This document shows, in pieces, positions 8,480-16,467 of a DNA stretch of 64,000 bases. The notes under the pieces are model-generated. The model worked only from the letters and a program-made list of their open reading frames with translations, had not been told where the DNA came from and ran no database searches. The DNA comes from Prauserella_A sp040645195. Lineage in GTDB: Bacteria > Actinomycetota > Actinomycetes > Mycobacteriales > Pseudonocardiaceae. Every line of letters starts with the position of its first letter. Positions within the stretch are counted from its first letter, which is position 1. The DNA is taken from contig NZ_JBEYXW010000021.1 in the NCBI RefSeq assembly GCF_040645195.1, positions 53,967-117,966 on the forward strand. Reading direction: 5' to 3'. The translations under genes and the position numbers were made by a program.

Positions 8480-9127
8480 TCACCTGCTGTTTCTCGGCTT
8501 TCGTAACGCGGCGAACTCTGTCGCGGTGAGCGGGCGCACGGCGCTGCCGCGAAGCAGGAAGAAAAGCTTCGCGGTCTCCTCGAGCTCCTCGACGGCGTCG
8601 AGTGCCGCGGCCAGCGAGGCGCCCGCGACGACGGGACCGTGGTTGGCGAGCAGCATCGCATGGTGGGTCCGCGCGGTGCGCTCGGCCAACGGCTCCAGCC
8701 CGGCGTCGCCGGGCGCGTGGTAGGGCAGCAGCGGAAGACATCCCACCCGCATGCCGTAGTAGGCGGTCAACGGTGGGAGGCAGTCCTGCGGATCGCGGTC
8801 GGCCAGGCACGAGACGGCGGCAGCGTGCGTCGAGTGCGTGTGGACGACAGCCTCGGCCGCCGGCCGGGCGCGCAGGACCGCCGCGTGCAGGAAGGCCTCC
8901 TTCGACGGGCGCGGACCGGCGACGTGCTTACCGGTGAGATCGATGGACGAGAGGTCCTCCGGCGCGACGGTGCCGAGACTGCACCCGGTCGGCGTCACCA
9001 GGATCTCCTCGCCGAGCCGCAGCGACACGTTCCCGGTGCTGCCGTGGGTCAGACCACGGTCGAACATCGACCGCGCCACGCGCACGACCTCCTCGCGAGC
9101 CGCCTCCCCCGCAGCGCCGCGGCCCAT
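8480..9127 (-). CDS. otnC: 3-oxo-tetronate 4-phosphate decarboxylase (class II aldolase family)
   Basis: Zinc-dependent cytosolic enzyme (215 residues) of the class II aldolase/adducin family. OtnC decarboxylates 3-oxo-tetronate 4-phosphate to dihydroxyacetone phosphate. Visible motifs are HGSTGNVSLR (phosphate binding), PTGCSLG, the zinc ligands in VVHTHSTHAAAVS and the third His in LLANHGPVVAG. Acidic catalysis probably uses the Glu in PSKEAFLHAAV. Its ATG overlaps the stop of the kinase gene (TGATG), so kinase and decarboxylase are translationally coupled, as expected for consecutive steps. L-fuculose-phosphate aldolase is the fallback reading if context were ignored. Confidence 0.88.
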   Translation of the reverse strand: MGRGAAGEAAREEVVRVARSMFDRGLTHGSTGNVSLRLGEEILVTPTGCSLGTVAPEDLSSIDLTGKHVAGPRPSKEAFLHAAVLRARPAAEAVVHTHSTHAAAVSCLADRDPQDCLPPLTAYYGMRVGCLPLLPYHAPGDAGLEPLAERTARTHHAMLLANHGPVVAGASLAAALDAVEELEETAKLFFLLRGSAVRPLTATEFAALRKPRNSR

Positions 9128-10392
9128 CAGGCGGCCTCGGCCGCGGAACCAGCGGACGCCGTCGCGAGCAGCTCCGGCCCACCGAAGTTCCCCGATTTCA
9201 GCAGCAGTGCGACACGCGGCTCGTTCGTCGAGTAGATCCAGGGGACCCCGACCGCCACCTCGGGCCCGATCAGCCCGCCGCGGACCCCGAGGGCGCTCAC
9301 CACCTCGCCGGAGGTCTCCCCGCCGGCACTCACGATGCGCCGGACACCCCGCGCCACCAGGCCGCGGGCGATCAGGCCGGTAGCCGTCTCGAAGACGGCG
9401 GCCGAACGCTCGACGCCGAGCCGGGCCTGTATCTGCGCCAGCCGCGCCGGCTCGACGGACGAGTAGATCAGCGGGGCTTCCTCGCCCGGCAGCGAGTCGT
9501 ACCAGGCAAGGGCCTTGGCGGCGAGGCGAGCGGGATCGGGCTCCGCGAGAGCATCGAGCCGATGGGCCGGTCTGCCGAGCATGCGGAGGTGATCGATCTG
9601 CTGGAGGGTCATTGCGGAACAGCTGCCCGCGAGCACCGCGGCGCGAGTGGAGGCGAACGGGTCGCCGGTGTCGGCAGGCGCACTGCGCCCCGCTGCCGCC
9701 GCGGCGGCAAGACCTCCCGCGAGCCCGGCGGCGCCGGCGACCAGGGGTGCATCACGCAGTGCCCGCCCGACAGTCTCGAGGTCGGCCGAGGCCACTGCGT
9801 CGACGATCAGGTACCGCACACCGCCCCGCCGCGCCTGCTCGATGGCCGCACTGACCGCATCGACGCCGTCGTGCACGGTGCGCAGCGGCACGAGGCCCAC
9901 CCGTCGCTTGGTCTGGTCCGCGAGCAGGCGGAGCAGGTTCGAGTCGGTCATCGGGGTCAGCGGGTGGTGGCGCATCGGGGACTCCGCGAGCAGTTCGCCG
10001 TCAACGAACAGGTGCCCGAGGTACTGAGTCCTGCCGTGCTCGGGAGAACTGGGGGTGAGCACCACCGTGTCGGCTCCGGTCTCGTCGGCCAGCATGTCGA
10101 GTACCGGCCCGATGTTCCCGCGTGGCGTCGAGTCGAAAGTGGAGCAGAACTTGTAGTAGACCTGGCGGACTCCATTGGCGCGCAACGCTTCGAAGGCCAG
10201 CCGGGAGTCCCGCACGGCTTCCCCTGGTTGCGTTGTGCGGCTTTTCAGTGCGATTACGATCGCGTCGTGCGCAGGCAGGCCGGCGGTGTCCGCCGGTGGG
10301 TCGAAGAAGATGAGCGTCCGCAGACCGGCCCTGCGCAGTGCGACGGCGACGTCCGTGGCCCCCGTGAAGTCGTCGGCGATGGTTCCGATCAC
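9127..10392 (-). CDS. otnK: 3-oxo-tetronate kinase (four-carbon acid sugar kinase, DUF1537)
   Basis: Cytosolic kinase of 421 residues that phosphorylates 3-oxo-tetronate. The N-terminal substrate domain begins MIGTIADDFTGATDVAVALR and contains YYKFCSTFDSTPRGNIGPV; the C-terminal nucleotide domain ends with SGGETSGEVVSALGV and LLKSGNFGGPEL. These are the hallmark motifs of OtnK/DtnK/LtnK proteins at full length. It is the first gene of the otnK-otnC unit and diverges from the oxidoreductase unit across a 90-bp promoter region holding a perfect palindrome. OtnI in the same island favours OtnK over the threonate 4-kinases, which need a PdxA2 partner not found here. Confidence 0.92.
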   Translation of the reverse strand: MIGTIADDFTGATDVAVALRRAGLRTLIFFDPPADTAGLPAHDAIVIALKSRTTQPGEAVRDSRLAFEALRANGVRQVYYKFCSTFDSTPRGNIGPVLDMLADETGADTVVLTPSSPEHGRTQYLGHLFVDGELLAESPMRHHPLTPMTDSNLLRLLADQTKRRVGLVPLRTVHDGVDAVSAAIEQARRGGVRYLIVDAVASADLETVGRALRDAPLVAGAAGLAGGLAAAAAAGRSAPADTGDPFASTRAAVLAGSCSAMTLQQIDHLRMLGRPAHRLDALAEPDPARLAAKALAWYDSLPGEEAPLIYSSVEPARLAQIQARLGVERSAAVFETATGLIARGLVARGVRRIVSAGGETSGEVVSALGVRGGLIGPEVAVGVPWIYSTNEPRVALLLKSGNFGGPELLATASAGSAAEAA

Positions 10393-10428
10393 GTGCTTCT
10401 CCTTCTGCGTGACGTCGCGTCGCTGGAA

Positions 10429-10440
10429 ATACTATAGTAT
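10429..10440. promoter_or_regulatory. GntR-type operator in the divergent otnK/oxidoreductase promoter
   Basis: ATACTATAGTAT is a perfect 12-bp palindrome inside GGAAATACTATAGTATTG, with GGAA and TTCC flanks extending the symmetry. It lies between the divergent otnK (start 10392) and the FAD oxidase (start 10483), so one dimer could control both. It is the best of four related sites. Confidence 0.8.
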
Positions 10441-10482
10441 TGTTCCTTCACCGAGGCGCACCCTTCAGGGAGGAAGGCGTTT

Positions 10483-11670
10483 ATGAACAGCCATGTCGTC
10501 GTCGCCGGGGCGGGAATCGTCGGCCTCTCGACGGCGTTGGAGCTCGGCCGTCGCGGCCATCGGGTCACGGTCCTCGAGAAGGAGGGAACGGTCGCCGAGC
10601 ACCAGACCGGGAACAACTCCGGCGTGATCCACTCCGGGCTCTACTACACGCCAGGCAGCCTGAAGGCCACGCTCGGCACGGCAGGTGCCCAGTCCATGCG
10701 GGACTTCGCGCAAGCCCACGGCGTCGAGGTCGACATCTGCGGCAAGCTGGTCGTCGCGACCAACCAGCGGCAGGTTCCGGCATTGCTGCGGCTACTGGAG
10801 CGCGGCCGGGCGAACGGGGTCCCGGTCACCCTGGTCTCCCCCGCCGAGGCGCGCGAGTACGAGCCGAACGTCTCGTGTGTGGCCGCGTTGCGGGTCGAGA
10901 GCACCGGCATCGTCGACTACCGGGGCGTCTGCGCGGCGCTCGTCAACCTGATCGAGAAGCACGAGGGCGAGGTGCGCCTCGGCTCCGAGATCATCGGGAT
11001 CCACTCGTCGTTCGGCGCGGTCACGGTCACCACCCGCGCCGAGGAGATCCGGGCCGACCAGTTCGTGAACTGCGCGGGCCTGCACTCCGATCGGCTCGCT
11101 CGACTGGCCGGGCTGGAACCCGCGGTCCGGATCATCCCGTTCCGCGGTGAGTACTTCGAGCTCGCCCCCGCACAGCAACACCTGGTCCAGGGGCTGATCT
11201 ACCCGGTACCCGATCCGACGCTGCCGTTTCTCGGGGTTCACCTCACCCGGATGATCGGCGGCGGTGTCCACGCCGGACCGAACGCCGTGCTCGCACTGGC
11301 CCGCGAGGGCTACCGCTGGGGGGCGGTCAACACCGCCGACATCGTCGACAGCCTGCGCTGGCCCGGCTTGTGGCGACTCGGCCGGAAGTACTGGCGCACC
11401 GGGGTCGACGAGGTACTCCGCTCGCTGTCCCGGCGCCGGTTCCTCGCGAGCCTGCGCGAGCTGGTCCCCGCGCTGTCCGACGACAGCCTCGTCCCCACCC
11501 ACGCGGGGGTCCGCGCCCAGGCACTGCACCGCGACGGCTCGCTGGTCGACGACTTCTACTACGAGCGTGGGATCCGCCAGATCCACGTGCTCAATGCGCC
11601 CTCCCCCGCAGCGACCGCCGCACTGGAGATCGGCCGCCGCATCGCCGACGAGCTTGAGGCGGCATCGTGA
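10483..11670 (+). CDS. LhgO-like FAD-dependent 2-hydroxyacid oxidase/dehydrogenase
   Basis: Flavoprotein of 395 residues of the DAO fold, closest in motifs to L-2-hydroxyglutarate oxidase LhgO. It starts with the dinucleotide fold VVVAGAGIVGLSTALELG and carries the LhgO signature NNSGVIHSGLYYTPGSLKA; the C-terminus has THAGVRAQALHRDG and LNAPSPAATAALEIG. The family oxidises 2-hydroxyacids to 2-oxoacids. Here it heads a three-gene unit divergent from otnK, so oxidation of a tetronate at C2 to 2-oxo-tetronate is the likely role (inference). That would supply OtnI. A GGAGG-like site precedes the ATG. Broad-sense L-2-hydroxyglutarate recycling is the alternative. Confidence 0.85.
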   Translation: MNSHVVVAGAGIVGLSTALELGRRGHRVTVLEKEGTVAEHQTGNNSGVIHSGLYYTPGSLKATLGTAGAQSMRDFAQAHGVEVDICGKLVVATNQRQVPALLRLLERGRANGVPVTLVSPAEAREYEPNVSCVAALRVESTGIVDYRGVCAALVNLIEKHEGEVRLGSEIIGIHSSFGAVTVTTRAEEIRADQFVNCAGLHSDRLARLAGLEPAVRIIPFRGEYFELAPAQQHLVQGLIYPVPDPTLPFLGVHLTRMIGGGVHAGPNAVLALAREGYRWGAVNTADIVDSLRWPGLWRLGRKYWRTGVDEVLRSLSRRRFLASLRELVPALSDDSLVPTHAGVRAQALHRDGSLVDDFYYERGIRQIHVLNAPSPAATAALEIGRRIADELEAAS

Positions 11671-12749
11671 CCACCATGCAGCGCTTCTCCGCGTACGACC
11701 TGCACGAGCAGGTTCACGCGATCCTGACCGCATGGGGGATGCCAAGCGGCCCCGCGACGACGACCGCCGACGTCATGATCGACACCGACCTCTCGGGTAT
11801 CGACTCCCACGGGGTGTCGATGCTGATGATGTACGAGCGCCTGCACACCGAGGGCAGGCTCGGCCTCGCCGCCACCCCGCGGGTGCTGCGAGAGACTGAC
11901 GCATTCGCCGCGATCGACGCCGGCTCCGGCCTCGGCCATCCGGCCGCGGTCCACGCAATGGAGCTGGCGATCGCCAAGGCCCGCAACGGCGGGATCGGCG
12001 CCGCATTCGTCGGGAGCTCCAACCACTACGGGGCGGTCGGGTACTACGTCAGGCTGGCGGCTGAGCAGGGCATGATCGGCTTCGCCACAACCTCCACCCG
12101 CACCCCGACGGCGCAGGCGACCGGCGGCAACCGGCCGGTGCTCGGCACGAACCCGCTCGCGTTCGCGGCGCCCCGCCGGCACGGCGCACCGCTCGTCGTC
12201 GACATGTCGACCACCGTGGTCGCGATGAACAAGGTCAAGGCCTATGCGCTGAAGGGGCTCGATCTCCCTGTCGGCTGGCTGGTCGACGAGGCGGGGGTTG
12301 ACGTCACCAACGCCACGAAGGGGTACGCGCTGCTCCAGGAAGGGCGCGCGATGCTCGCACCACTCGGCGGACCGGGCACAGAACTGGGTGGGCACAAGGG
12401 TTTCGGACTGGCACTGATGGTCCAGATACTCAGCGCCGCCCTGTCGAACGGTGCGCTGCCGCGGGAACGCGGCGACACCGACAACCTCGGTCACTTCTTC
12501 CTGGCCATCGACGCCGAACGCGTCAACCCAGGCGGGCTCACCGCAGGCAACGTGGAAGCGATCCTGCGGGTGGTGCAGGAGGATCAACCCGACGTCCTCG
12601 TGCCGGGCCAGCCCGAGGAACACGCCCGCGCCGAGCGCACCCGCGCCGGCATCCCACTCACCGACAGCCTCCTCGAGCACCTGGCCGCCATCAGCGCACG
12701 GGCGGGCGTCCACCGGACCCTCACCCCACTTGCCGAAGGGACGTCATGA
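11667..12749 (+). CDS. LDH2/malate-type NAD(P)-dependent 2-hydroxyacid dehydrogenase
   Basis: Cytosolic oxidoreductase of 360 residues in the Ldh2 (type 2 malate/L-lactate dehydrogenase, YlbC/YiaK) family. Catalytic and binding motifs are DLSGIDSHGVSMLMMY with the conserved His, SNHYGAVGYYVRLA, GTNPLAFAAPR and GGHKGFGLALMV. A GTG at 11667 overlaps the upstream stop; an ATG three codons later is also possible. A second 2-hydroxyacid oxidoreductase in the same unit suggests that the stereoisomers, or successive redox steps, are handled by different enzymes. The exact substrate cannot be inferred. Confidence 0.88.
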   Translation: MTTMQRFSAYDLHEQVHAILTAWGMPSGPATTTADVMIDTDLSGIDSHGVSMLMMYERLHTEGRLGLAATPRVLRETDAFAAIDAGSGLGHPAAVHAMELAIAKARNGGIGAAFVGSSNHYGAVGYYVRLAAEQGMIGFATTSTRTPTAQATGGNRPVLGTNPLAFAAPRRHGAPLVVDMSTTVVAMNKVKAYALKGLDLPVGWLVDEAGVDVTNATKGYALLQEGRAMLAPLGGPGTELGGHKGFGLALMVQILSAALSNGALPRERGDTDNLGHFFLAIDAERVNPGGLTAGNVEAILRVVQEDQPDVLVPGQPEEHARAERTRAGIPLTDSLLEHLAAISARAGVHRTLTPLAEGTS

Positions 12750-13450
12750 CCAACGCACCCGTCCGCCTGTACTGCGCCCTGGTCGTCCGAAAGGCACTGG
12801 AGGACACCGTCCTACCGAGCTTCCGCGGCAGCCATCCGGAGATCGCGGTCGAGGAGATCTTCGACCCGACGACCGTGCTGCGGGAGCGGATAGAGGCAGG
12901 CGAACGGCCGGACGTGCTGGTAGCGGTCACCGGTGCGCTCGCCCCGATCCTCGCGACCGGCGCCGTGGCGGAGGAGACTCAGGAGCCGTTCGTTCGCTCC
13001 GCGATCGGGGTGGCGGTCGCCGAAGGGGCGCCGCGGCCGGACATCTCGACCACCGAGGCTCTGGTCGCGACCCTCTCCGGGGCGCGGTCGGTGGCCTACT
13101 CCCGCGCGGGGGCGAGCGGCATCTACTTCGTGGAGCTGCTCGATCAGCTCGGTATCGCCGATTTGGTCAACTCCCGCGCGACGGTGCTGCCGAAGGGTTT
13201 CACCGCCGAGGCGGTCGTCGACGGGCGTGCCGACCTGGCCGTGCAGCAGCTGAGCGAGCTCAGTTTCGTCAAGGGCGTCGACGTCGTCGCGCCGCTGCCG
13301 GACGAGGTACAGCAGTACACGGACTTCACGATCGCTCTCGGCGCCGACGCGGCACACCGGCCCGAGGCGCGCACCCTCGCGACGTTCCTCCGCGGCGAGA
13401 TCGCCAGCCAGGCCTACGCCGCCGACGGGCTCACCATGATCGCGAGCTGA
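12746..13450 (+). CDS. ModA-like substrate-binding-domain protein without signal peptide
   Basis: Type II periplasmic-binding-protein fold of 234 residues resembling molybdate-binding ModA. The order of blocks is familiar: an N-terminal strand, RPDVLVAVTGALAPI, GIGVAVAEGA-like hinge (RSAIGVAVAEGAPRPDIST), LPKGFTAEAVVDGRADLAVQ and a C-terminal ALGADAAHRPEARTLATFLR. The start MTNAPVRLYCALVVRKAL has neither signal peptide nor lipobox, and no permease or ATPase is nearby, so it is probably cytosolic. It is coupled to the dehydrogenase by ATGA. A sensor or metabolite-handling role is possible; transport is unlikely as encoded. Confidence 0.72.
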   Translation: MTNAPVRLYCALVVRKALEDTVLPSFRGSHPEIAVEEIFDPTTVLRERIEAGERPDVLVAVTGALAPILATGAVAEETQEPFVRSAIGVAVAEGAPRPDISTTEALVATLSGARSVAYSRAGASGIYFVELLDQLGIADLVNSRATVLPKGFTAEAVVDGRADLAVQQLSELSFVKGVDVVAPLPDEVQQYTDFTIALGADAAHRPEARTLATFLRGEIASQAYAADGLTMIAS

Positions 13451-13466
13451 GAAACGGTCCACAGTG

Positions 13467-13498
13467 GCCAGCCACCGGCGTCCTTGCCGGCGGCTGGC
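13467..13498. terminator. Hairpin terminator between convergent genes
   Basis: A 13-bp stem (GCCAGCCACCGGC with GCCGGCGGCTGGC, one mismatch) around a six-base loop, directly after the binding-protein stop and before the convergent pyrophosphatase stop. No U-run, as is usual in actinomycetes. Confidence 0.7.
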
Positions 13499-13508
13499 TC
13501 ACACCTGC

Positions 13509-14228
13509 TCAGCGGCAGGACTTGCGGTACTCGGAGACTGCCTGCTTGACCTCGTCGCGGGCGGCCGCGGCATCGCTGAAGCCGGCCAGCTCGACCTTCT
13601 TGCGGCCCTCGGGCAGGTTCTTGTAGACCGCGAAGAACTGCTCGATGCGCTGCCGCTCGATCTGGGGAAGGTCGGCGATGTCATTGGCCTCGGTGTAGTC
13701 GGGATCGACGTCGTCGACCGGCACCGCGATGATCTTGTCGTCGGGTTCGCCGCCGTCGATCATGTTGAGCACGCCGATGGCCTTGACCTGGATCTGCACA
13801 GCCGGGTACAGCGGCTCGCGGGTCAGGACCAGTACGTCGAGGGGGTCGCCGTCACCACCCTTGGACTGCGGGATGGAGCCGTAGTTGCCCGGGTAGACCA
13901 CCGGCATCGACTGAAACCGGTCGACCACGATCTGGCCGGTCTCGGCGTCCGTCTCGTACTTGGTGAAGCTGTCCTGGGGGATCTCGATCTCGGCGAAGAA
14001 CCCGTCGGCGTCGAGGTCGCCGGTGGCCGGCTGCGGGAAGCCGAGCGGGTGCGAGGCCGGGTAGCAGTCCTTTTTGGATTGTGCCGCGGCAGGCTGGATC
14101 GCACCTGTCTGCGACTCGGGCTCGCTCTGGGCGAAAGCCAGCGCGCTGGCGGCAGTCAGGCCGGCGATCACGGCAGCCGCTGTGGACACCGTCGCGATGA
14201 AGCGCGCACGGCCGGTGAGGCGGGACAT
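13509..14228 (-). CDS. Secreted family I inorganic pyrophosphatase
   Basis: Hydrolyses pyrophosphate to two phosphates, but appears to be exported. The first ~35 residues are a signal peptide (MSRLTGRARFIATVSTAAAV, then a hydrophobic stretch to ALAFAQ). The mature part has all family I motifs: EIEIPQDSFTKYE, SMPVVYPGNYGSIPQ, the metal-binding GGDGDPLDVLVLT, AIGVLNMIDGGEPDDKIIAVP and EQFFAVYKNLPEGRKKVEL. Three Cys near the ends (CYPASH and the C-terminal SCR) could allow an extracellular disulfide. The gene is monocistronic. Family I enzymes are usually cytosolic, so export is the odd point. Confidence 0.9.
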   Translation of the reverse strand: MSRLTGRARFIATVSTAAAVIAGLTAASALAFAQSEPESQTGAIQPAAAQSKKDCYPASHPLGFPQPATGDLDADGFFAEIEIPQDSFTKYETDAETGQIVVDRFQSMPVVYPGNYGSIPQSKGGDGDPLDVLVLTREPLYPAVQIQVKAIGVLNMIDGGEPDDKIIAVPVDDVDPDYTEANDIADLPQIERQRIEQFFAVYKNLPEGRKKVELAGFSDAAAARDEVKQAVSEYRKSCR

Positions 14229-14401
14229 GGTTCGTCACCTTCCGAAAGTGAAAGTTCGAGCGAAAAGTCAGATTTGATACAGAAGGTGTCGTATGCACGT
14301 CCCACCGCTGGCCGCACGGCGAAGGCATGGTGACATCTCGGCGCGGGGGATGATCCGGTGTCAGTCCGGTTCACACGGGGGCCCTTGAATCCACCCGCAA
14401 T

Positions 14402-14417
14402 CAAACTGTACAGTTTG
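14402..14417. promoter_or_regulatory. TetR operator 1 (perfect palindrome)
   Basis: CAAACTGTACAGTTTG is a perfect 16-bp palindrome, 17 bp before the regulator ATG. It recurs with one central change at 15104-15119 before the next unit, so it is almost certainly the binding site of the TetR protein encoded between them. Confidence 0.85.
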
Positions 14418-14434
14418 GTTCCGAAGGAGGTGTG

Positions 14435-15058
14435 ATGCAGCGGCAGGAATCGGCACGGAGCAGCGCCAAGCGCGCACAGATCCAGCAGGGGGCCACTCGC
14501 GTCTTCCTCCGGGAGGGCTTCGCGGGCGCGACGACCGACGCGATCGCGAAAGCGGCCGGGGTGTCGAAGCAGACGCTCTATGTGTACTACCGCGACAAGG
14601 AGCAGCTCATGGTCGACGTACTGACCTCGCTGCTGACGGAGCTGAACCGCGACCAGGCCGCACTGGCGGGCAGCCGTCCGGTCGACTCCCTGCCGGAGTT
14701 GCGGGCAGCTCTCGCGGACCTGGCATCGAATGTCCTCGAAGCCGTCTGCCGCACCGACTACCTCGCCTTGACGCGGGTCATCATCGCCGACTCGCCGAAG
14801 GTGCCCGCAATCGGCCGGCTGTGGGCCAAGACGATCACCGGCGGCGTCCGCTCGGTTGTCGCCGACCAGCTGGAGCAGGCGCGACGCGTAGGGGTGATCC
14901 AGGTCGATGACGTCCAGGTGGCGACCCGCTTGTTCGTCGGAGGCGTGCTGACCTACGTCCTACCCGACGGAATCGTCGCCGCGGGCGGGACAGTGAATCC
15001 ACCCAGCGCGGAGCAGATCGACGAACTCGTGGACATGTTCCTGCGCGCGATCACCTAG
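14435..15058 (+). CDS. TetR-family transcriptional regulator
   Basis: Repressor of 207 residues. The N-terminal TetR DNA-binding domain is RAQIQQGATRVFLREGF, then TTDAIAKAAGVSKQTLYVYY and RDKEQLMVDVL; the remainder is the helical ligand domain. The C-terminal region resembles AefR-type TetR_C proteins. ATG 14435 is chosen over the GTG three bases earlier because GGAGG ends only one base before the GTG. The operator pair shows it controls itself and the following DUF3224/NmrA unit. The ligand is unknown. Confidence 0.92.
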   Translation: MQRQESARSSAKRAQIQQGATRVFLREGFAGATTDAIAKAAGVSKQTLYVYYRDKEQLMVDVLTSLLTELNRDQAALAGSRPVDSLPELRAALADLASNVLEAVCRTDYLALTRVIIADSPKVPAIGRLWAKTITGGVRSVVADQLEQARRVGVIQVDDVQVATRLFVGGVLTYVLPDGIVAAGGTVNPPSAEQIDELVDMFLRAIT

Positions 15059-15103
15059 CCGTCCCGACGAGGACTCGGGACAGATAGTGGTTTACCCATT
15101 CAT

Positions 15104-15119
15104 CAAACTGAACAGTTTG
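15104..15119. promoter_or_regulatory. TetR operator 2
   Basis: CAAACTGAACAGTTTG, one base from operator 1 at 14402-14417. It lies 23 bp upstream of the DUF3224 start in the 84-bp gap after the TetR gene and would control the two-gene unit. Confidence 0.85.
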
Positions 15120-15142
15120 GTTTGAGAAGGAAGGACGAGATC

Positions 15143-15643
15143 ATGAATTTCACCTGGGGCGGGTTGGCCCCGCTGGCGAGCGGGTTCGCCGAGGAGCCGC
15201 CTGCTGGCGCGGTGACCGACACGAGCAGTGTCGAGGTCGTCGAGATCCAGAAGACGGACATCGGCCCCCACGTCGACGGCGCGCCGGCGACGTTCGCGAC
15301 GCTGATGACCGAGCGCTTCACCGGTGGGCTCGACGGCATGGGCTATGCCGATCACGTTCGTGTCGTGCGGCCGGACGGAACGCAGCTGGTCACTGGCGTG
15401 GAACGGTTCGTCGGCTCCGTGGGAGACCGGTCGGGTTCGTTCGTCCTGACCTGTTACGGGTTCGGGGACCGGCCGGGCGCAGGCGAGGGGTACTGGACGG
15501 TCGTGCCCGGGTCGGGGACCGGCGAGCTCACCGGACTGCGGGGACGCGGATCGTTCACCATCGAACTGCGAGACGGCGTGTGGCATGCGAAGGACACCTT
15601 CACCCACTGGTTCGTCGCGTCTCCCGAAGGAGAGCAGGCATGA
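15143..15643 (+). CDS. DUF3224-family protein
   Basis: Cytosolic protein of 166 residues with the DUF3224 pattern: FATLMTERFTGGLDGMGYAD, then VTGVERFVGSVGDRSGSFVL and GYWTVVPGSGTGELTGLRGR. This small beta-barrel family is common in actinomycetes and has no established activity. An N-terminal extension of about 25 residues precedes the domain. The ATG at 15143 follows AAGGAAGGA at good spacing. It is coupled (ATGA) to the NmrA protein and controlled by the TetR operator just upstream, so the pair may respond to an electrophile or similar ligand (inference). Confidence 0.85.
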   Translation: MNFTWGGLAPLASGFAEEPPAGAVTDTSSVEVVEIQKTDIGPHVDGAPATFATLMTERFTGGLDGMGYADHVRVVRPDGTQLVTGVERFVGSVGDRSGSFVLTCYGFGDRPGAGEGYWTVVPGSGTGELTGLRGRGSFTIELRDGVWHAKDTFTHWFVASPEGEQA

Positions 15644-16467
15644 TCCTGGTGACCATGGCCGCGGGCAACGTCGGCCTTCCCCTGGTGGAGCAACTGCACA
15701 GCGCCGGGCTACCGGTCCGCGCTTCGACACTCGACGCGGACCGGGACCGGCTCCCCGCGGGGATCGATGTCGTCGGCGGTGACATCACCGACCCCACGGT
15801 GCTGGACAAGGCCTTCGCGGGTGTCGAGGCGCTGTTCCTCGCGACGAGCCATCCCGCCAATGAGGGCCCCGTGCTGCGACAGGCAGAGCAGGCCGGCGTG
15901 CGGCGTGTGGTGTTGCTGTCGTCGCTGTCCGCAAGCGAACTGCCGGACTCCCCGGTGAGTGCGGAGTTCCGCCGGATCGAGCAGGCCGTCCAGGCGAGCT
16001 CGCTCGCATGGACCATCCTGCGCCCGCAGGGATTCGCCTCGACCATGCTGTCGCTGGGCTGGCTGCCCATGTTCCACCAGGGCACCATTCGAGCGCCGCT
16101 CGCAACCAAAGCCGTACCGGTCATCCACCCTGCCGATATCGCCTCGGTGGCCCGCACCGCCCTCATCGAGGACGGTCATCACGGCAGGACCTACGAACTC
16201 ACGGGACCGGAGGCGCTGACGTTGCCGGAGCAGGTGCAGCAGATCGGCACCGAGATCGGTCGCGACCTCACCTTCGACGAACTCACCGTCGAGCGCGCCC
16301 GGGATGAGTTGCAGCAGTACGCACCCGCCATGGTCGTGGACTACTTCCTCTCGGTGTGGGGGGCGGTCCGCCCTGACGTGCGCGACACCGTTGAAGCGGT
16401 TACCGGCCGTCCTGCCAGGACGTTCCGACAGTGGGCACGCGAGAACGCTGAGCTGTTCGACGAATGA
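15640..16467 (+). CDS. NmrA/SDR-a5-like NAD(P)-binding protein
   Basis: Atypical short-chain dehydrogenase of 275 residues of the NmrA/QOR2-like group. The nucleotide-binding motif is degenerate (LVTMAAGNVGLPLVEQL instead of TGATGxxG), followed by VVGGDITDPTVLDKAFAGVE and VVLLSSLSASEL. RPQGFASTMLSLGW and VPVIHPADIASVARTAL match the substrate side of the family. Members either reduce quinones or only sense NADP. Induction with DUF3224 under TetR control fits detoxification, but this is inference. Confidence 0.83.
   Translation: MILVTMAAGNVGLPLVEQLHSAGLPVRASTLDADRDRLPAGIDVVGGDITDPTVLDKAFAGVEALFLATSHPANEGPVLRQAEQAGVRRVVLLSSLSASELPDSPVSAEFRRIEQAVQASSLAWTILRPQGFASTMLSLGWLPMFHQGTIRAPLATKAVPVIHPADIASVARTALIEDGHHGRTYELTGPEALTLPEQVQQIGTEIGRDLTFDELTVERARDELQQYAPAMVVDYFLSVWGAVRPDVRDTVEAVTGRPARTFRQWARENAELFDE

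Noticed and set aside
12451..13626. A 391-codon frame across the dehydrogenase and binding-protein genes
   Set aside because: It crosses two coupled genes and a terminator and is rich in Arg/Gly/Pro without motifs.
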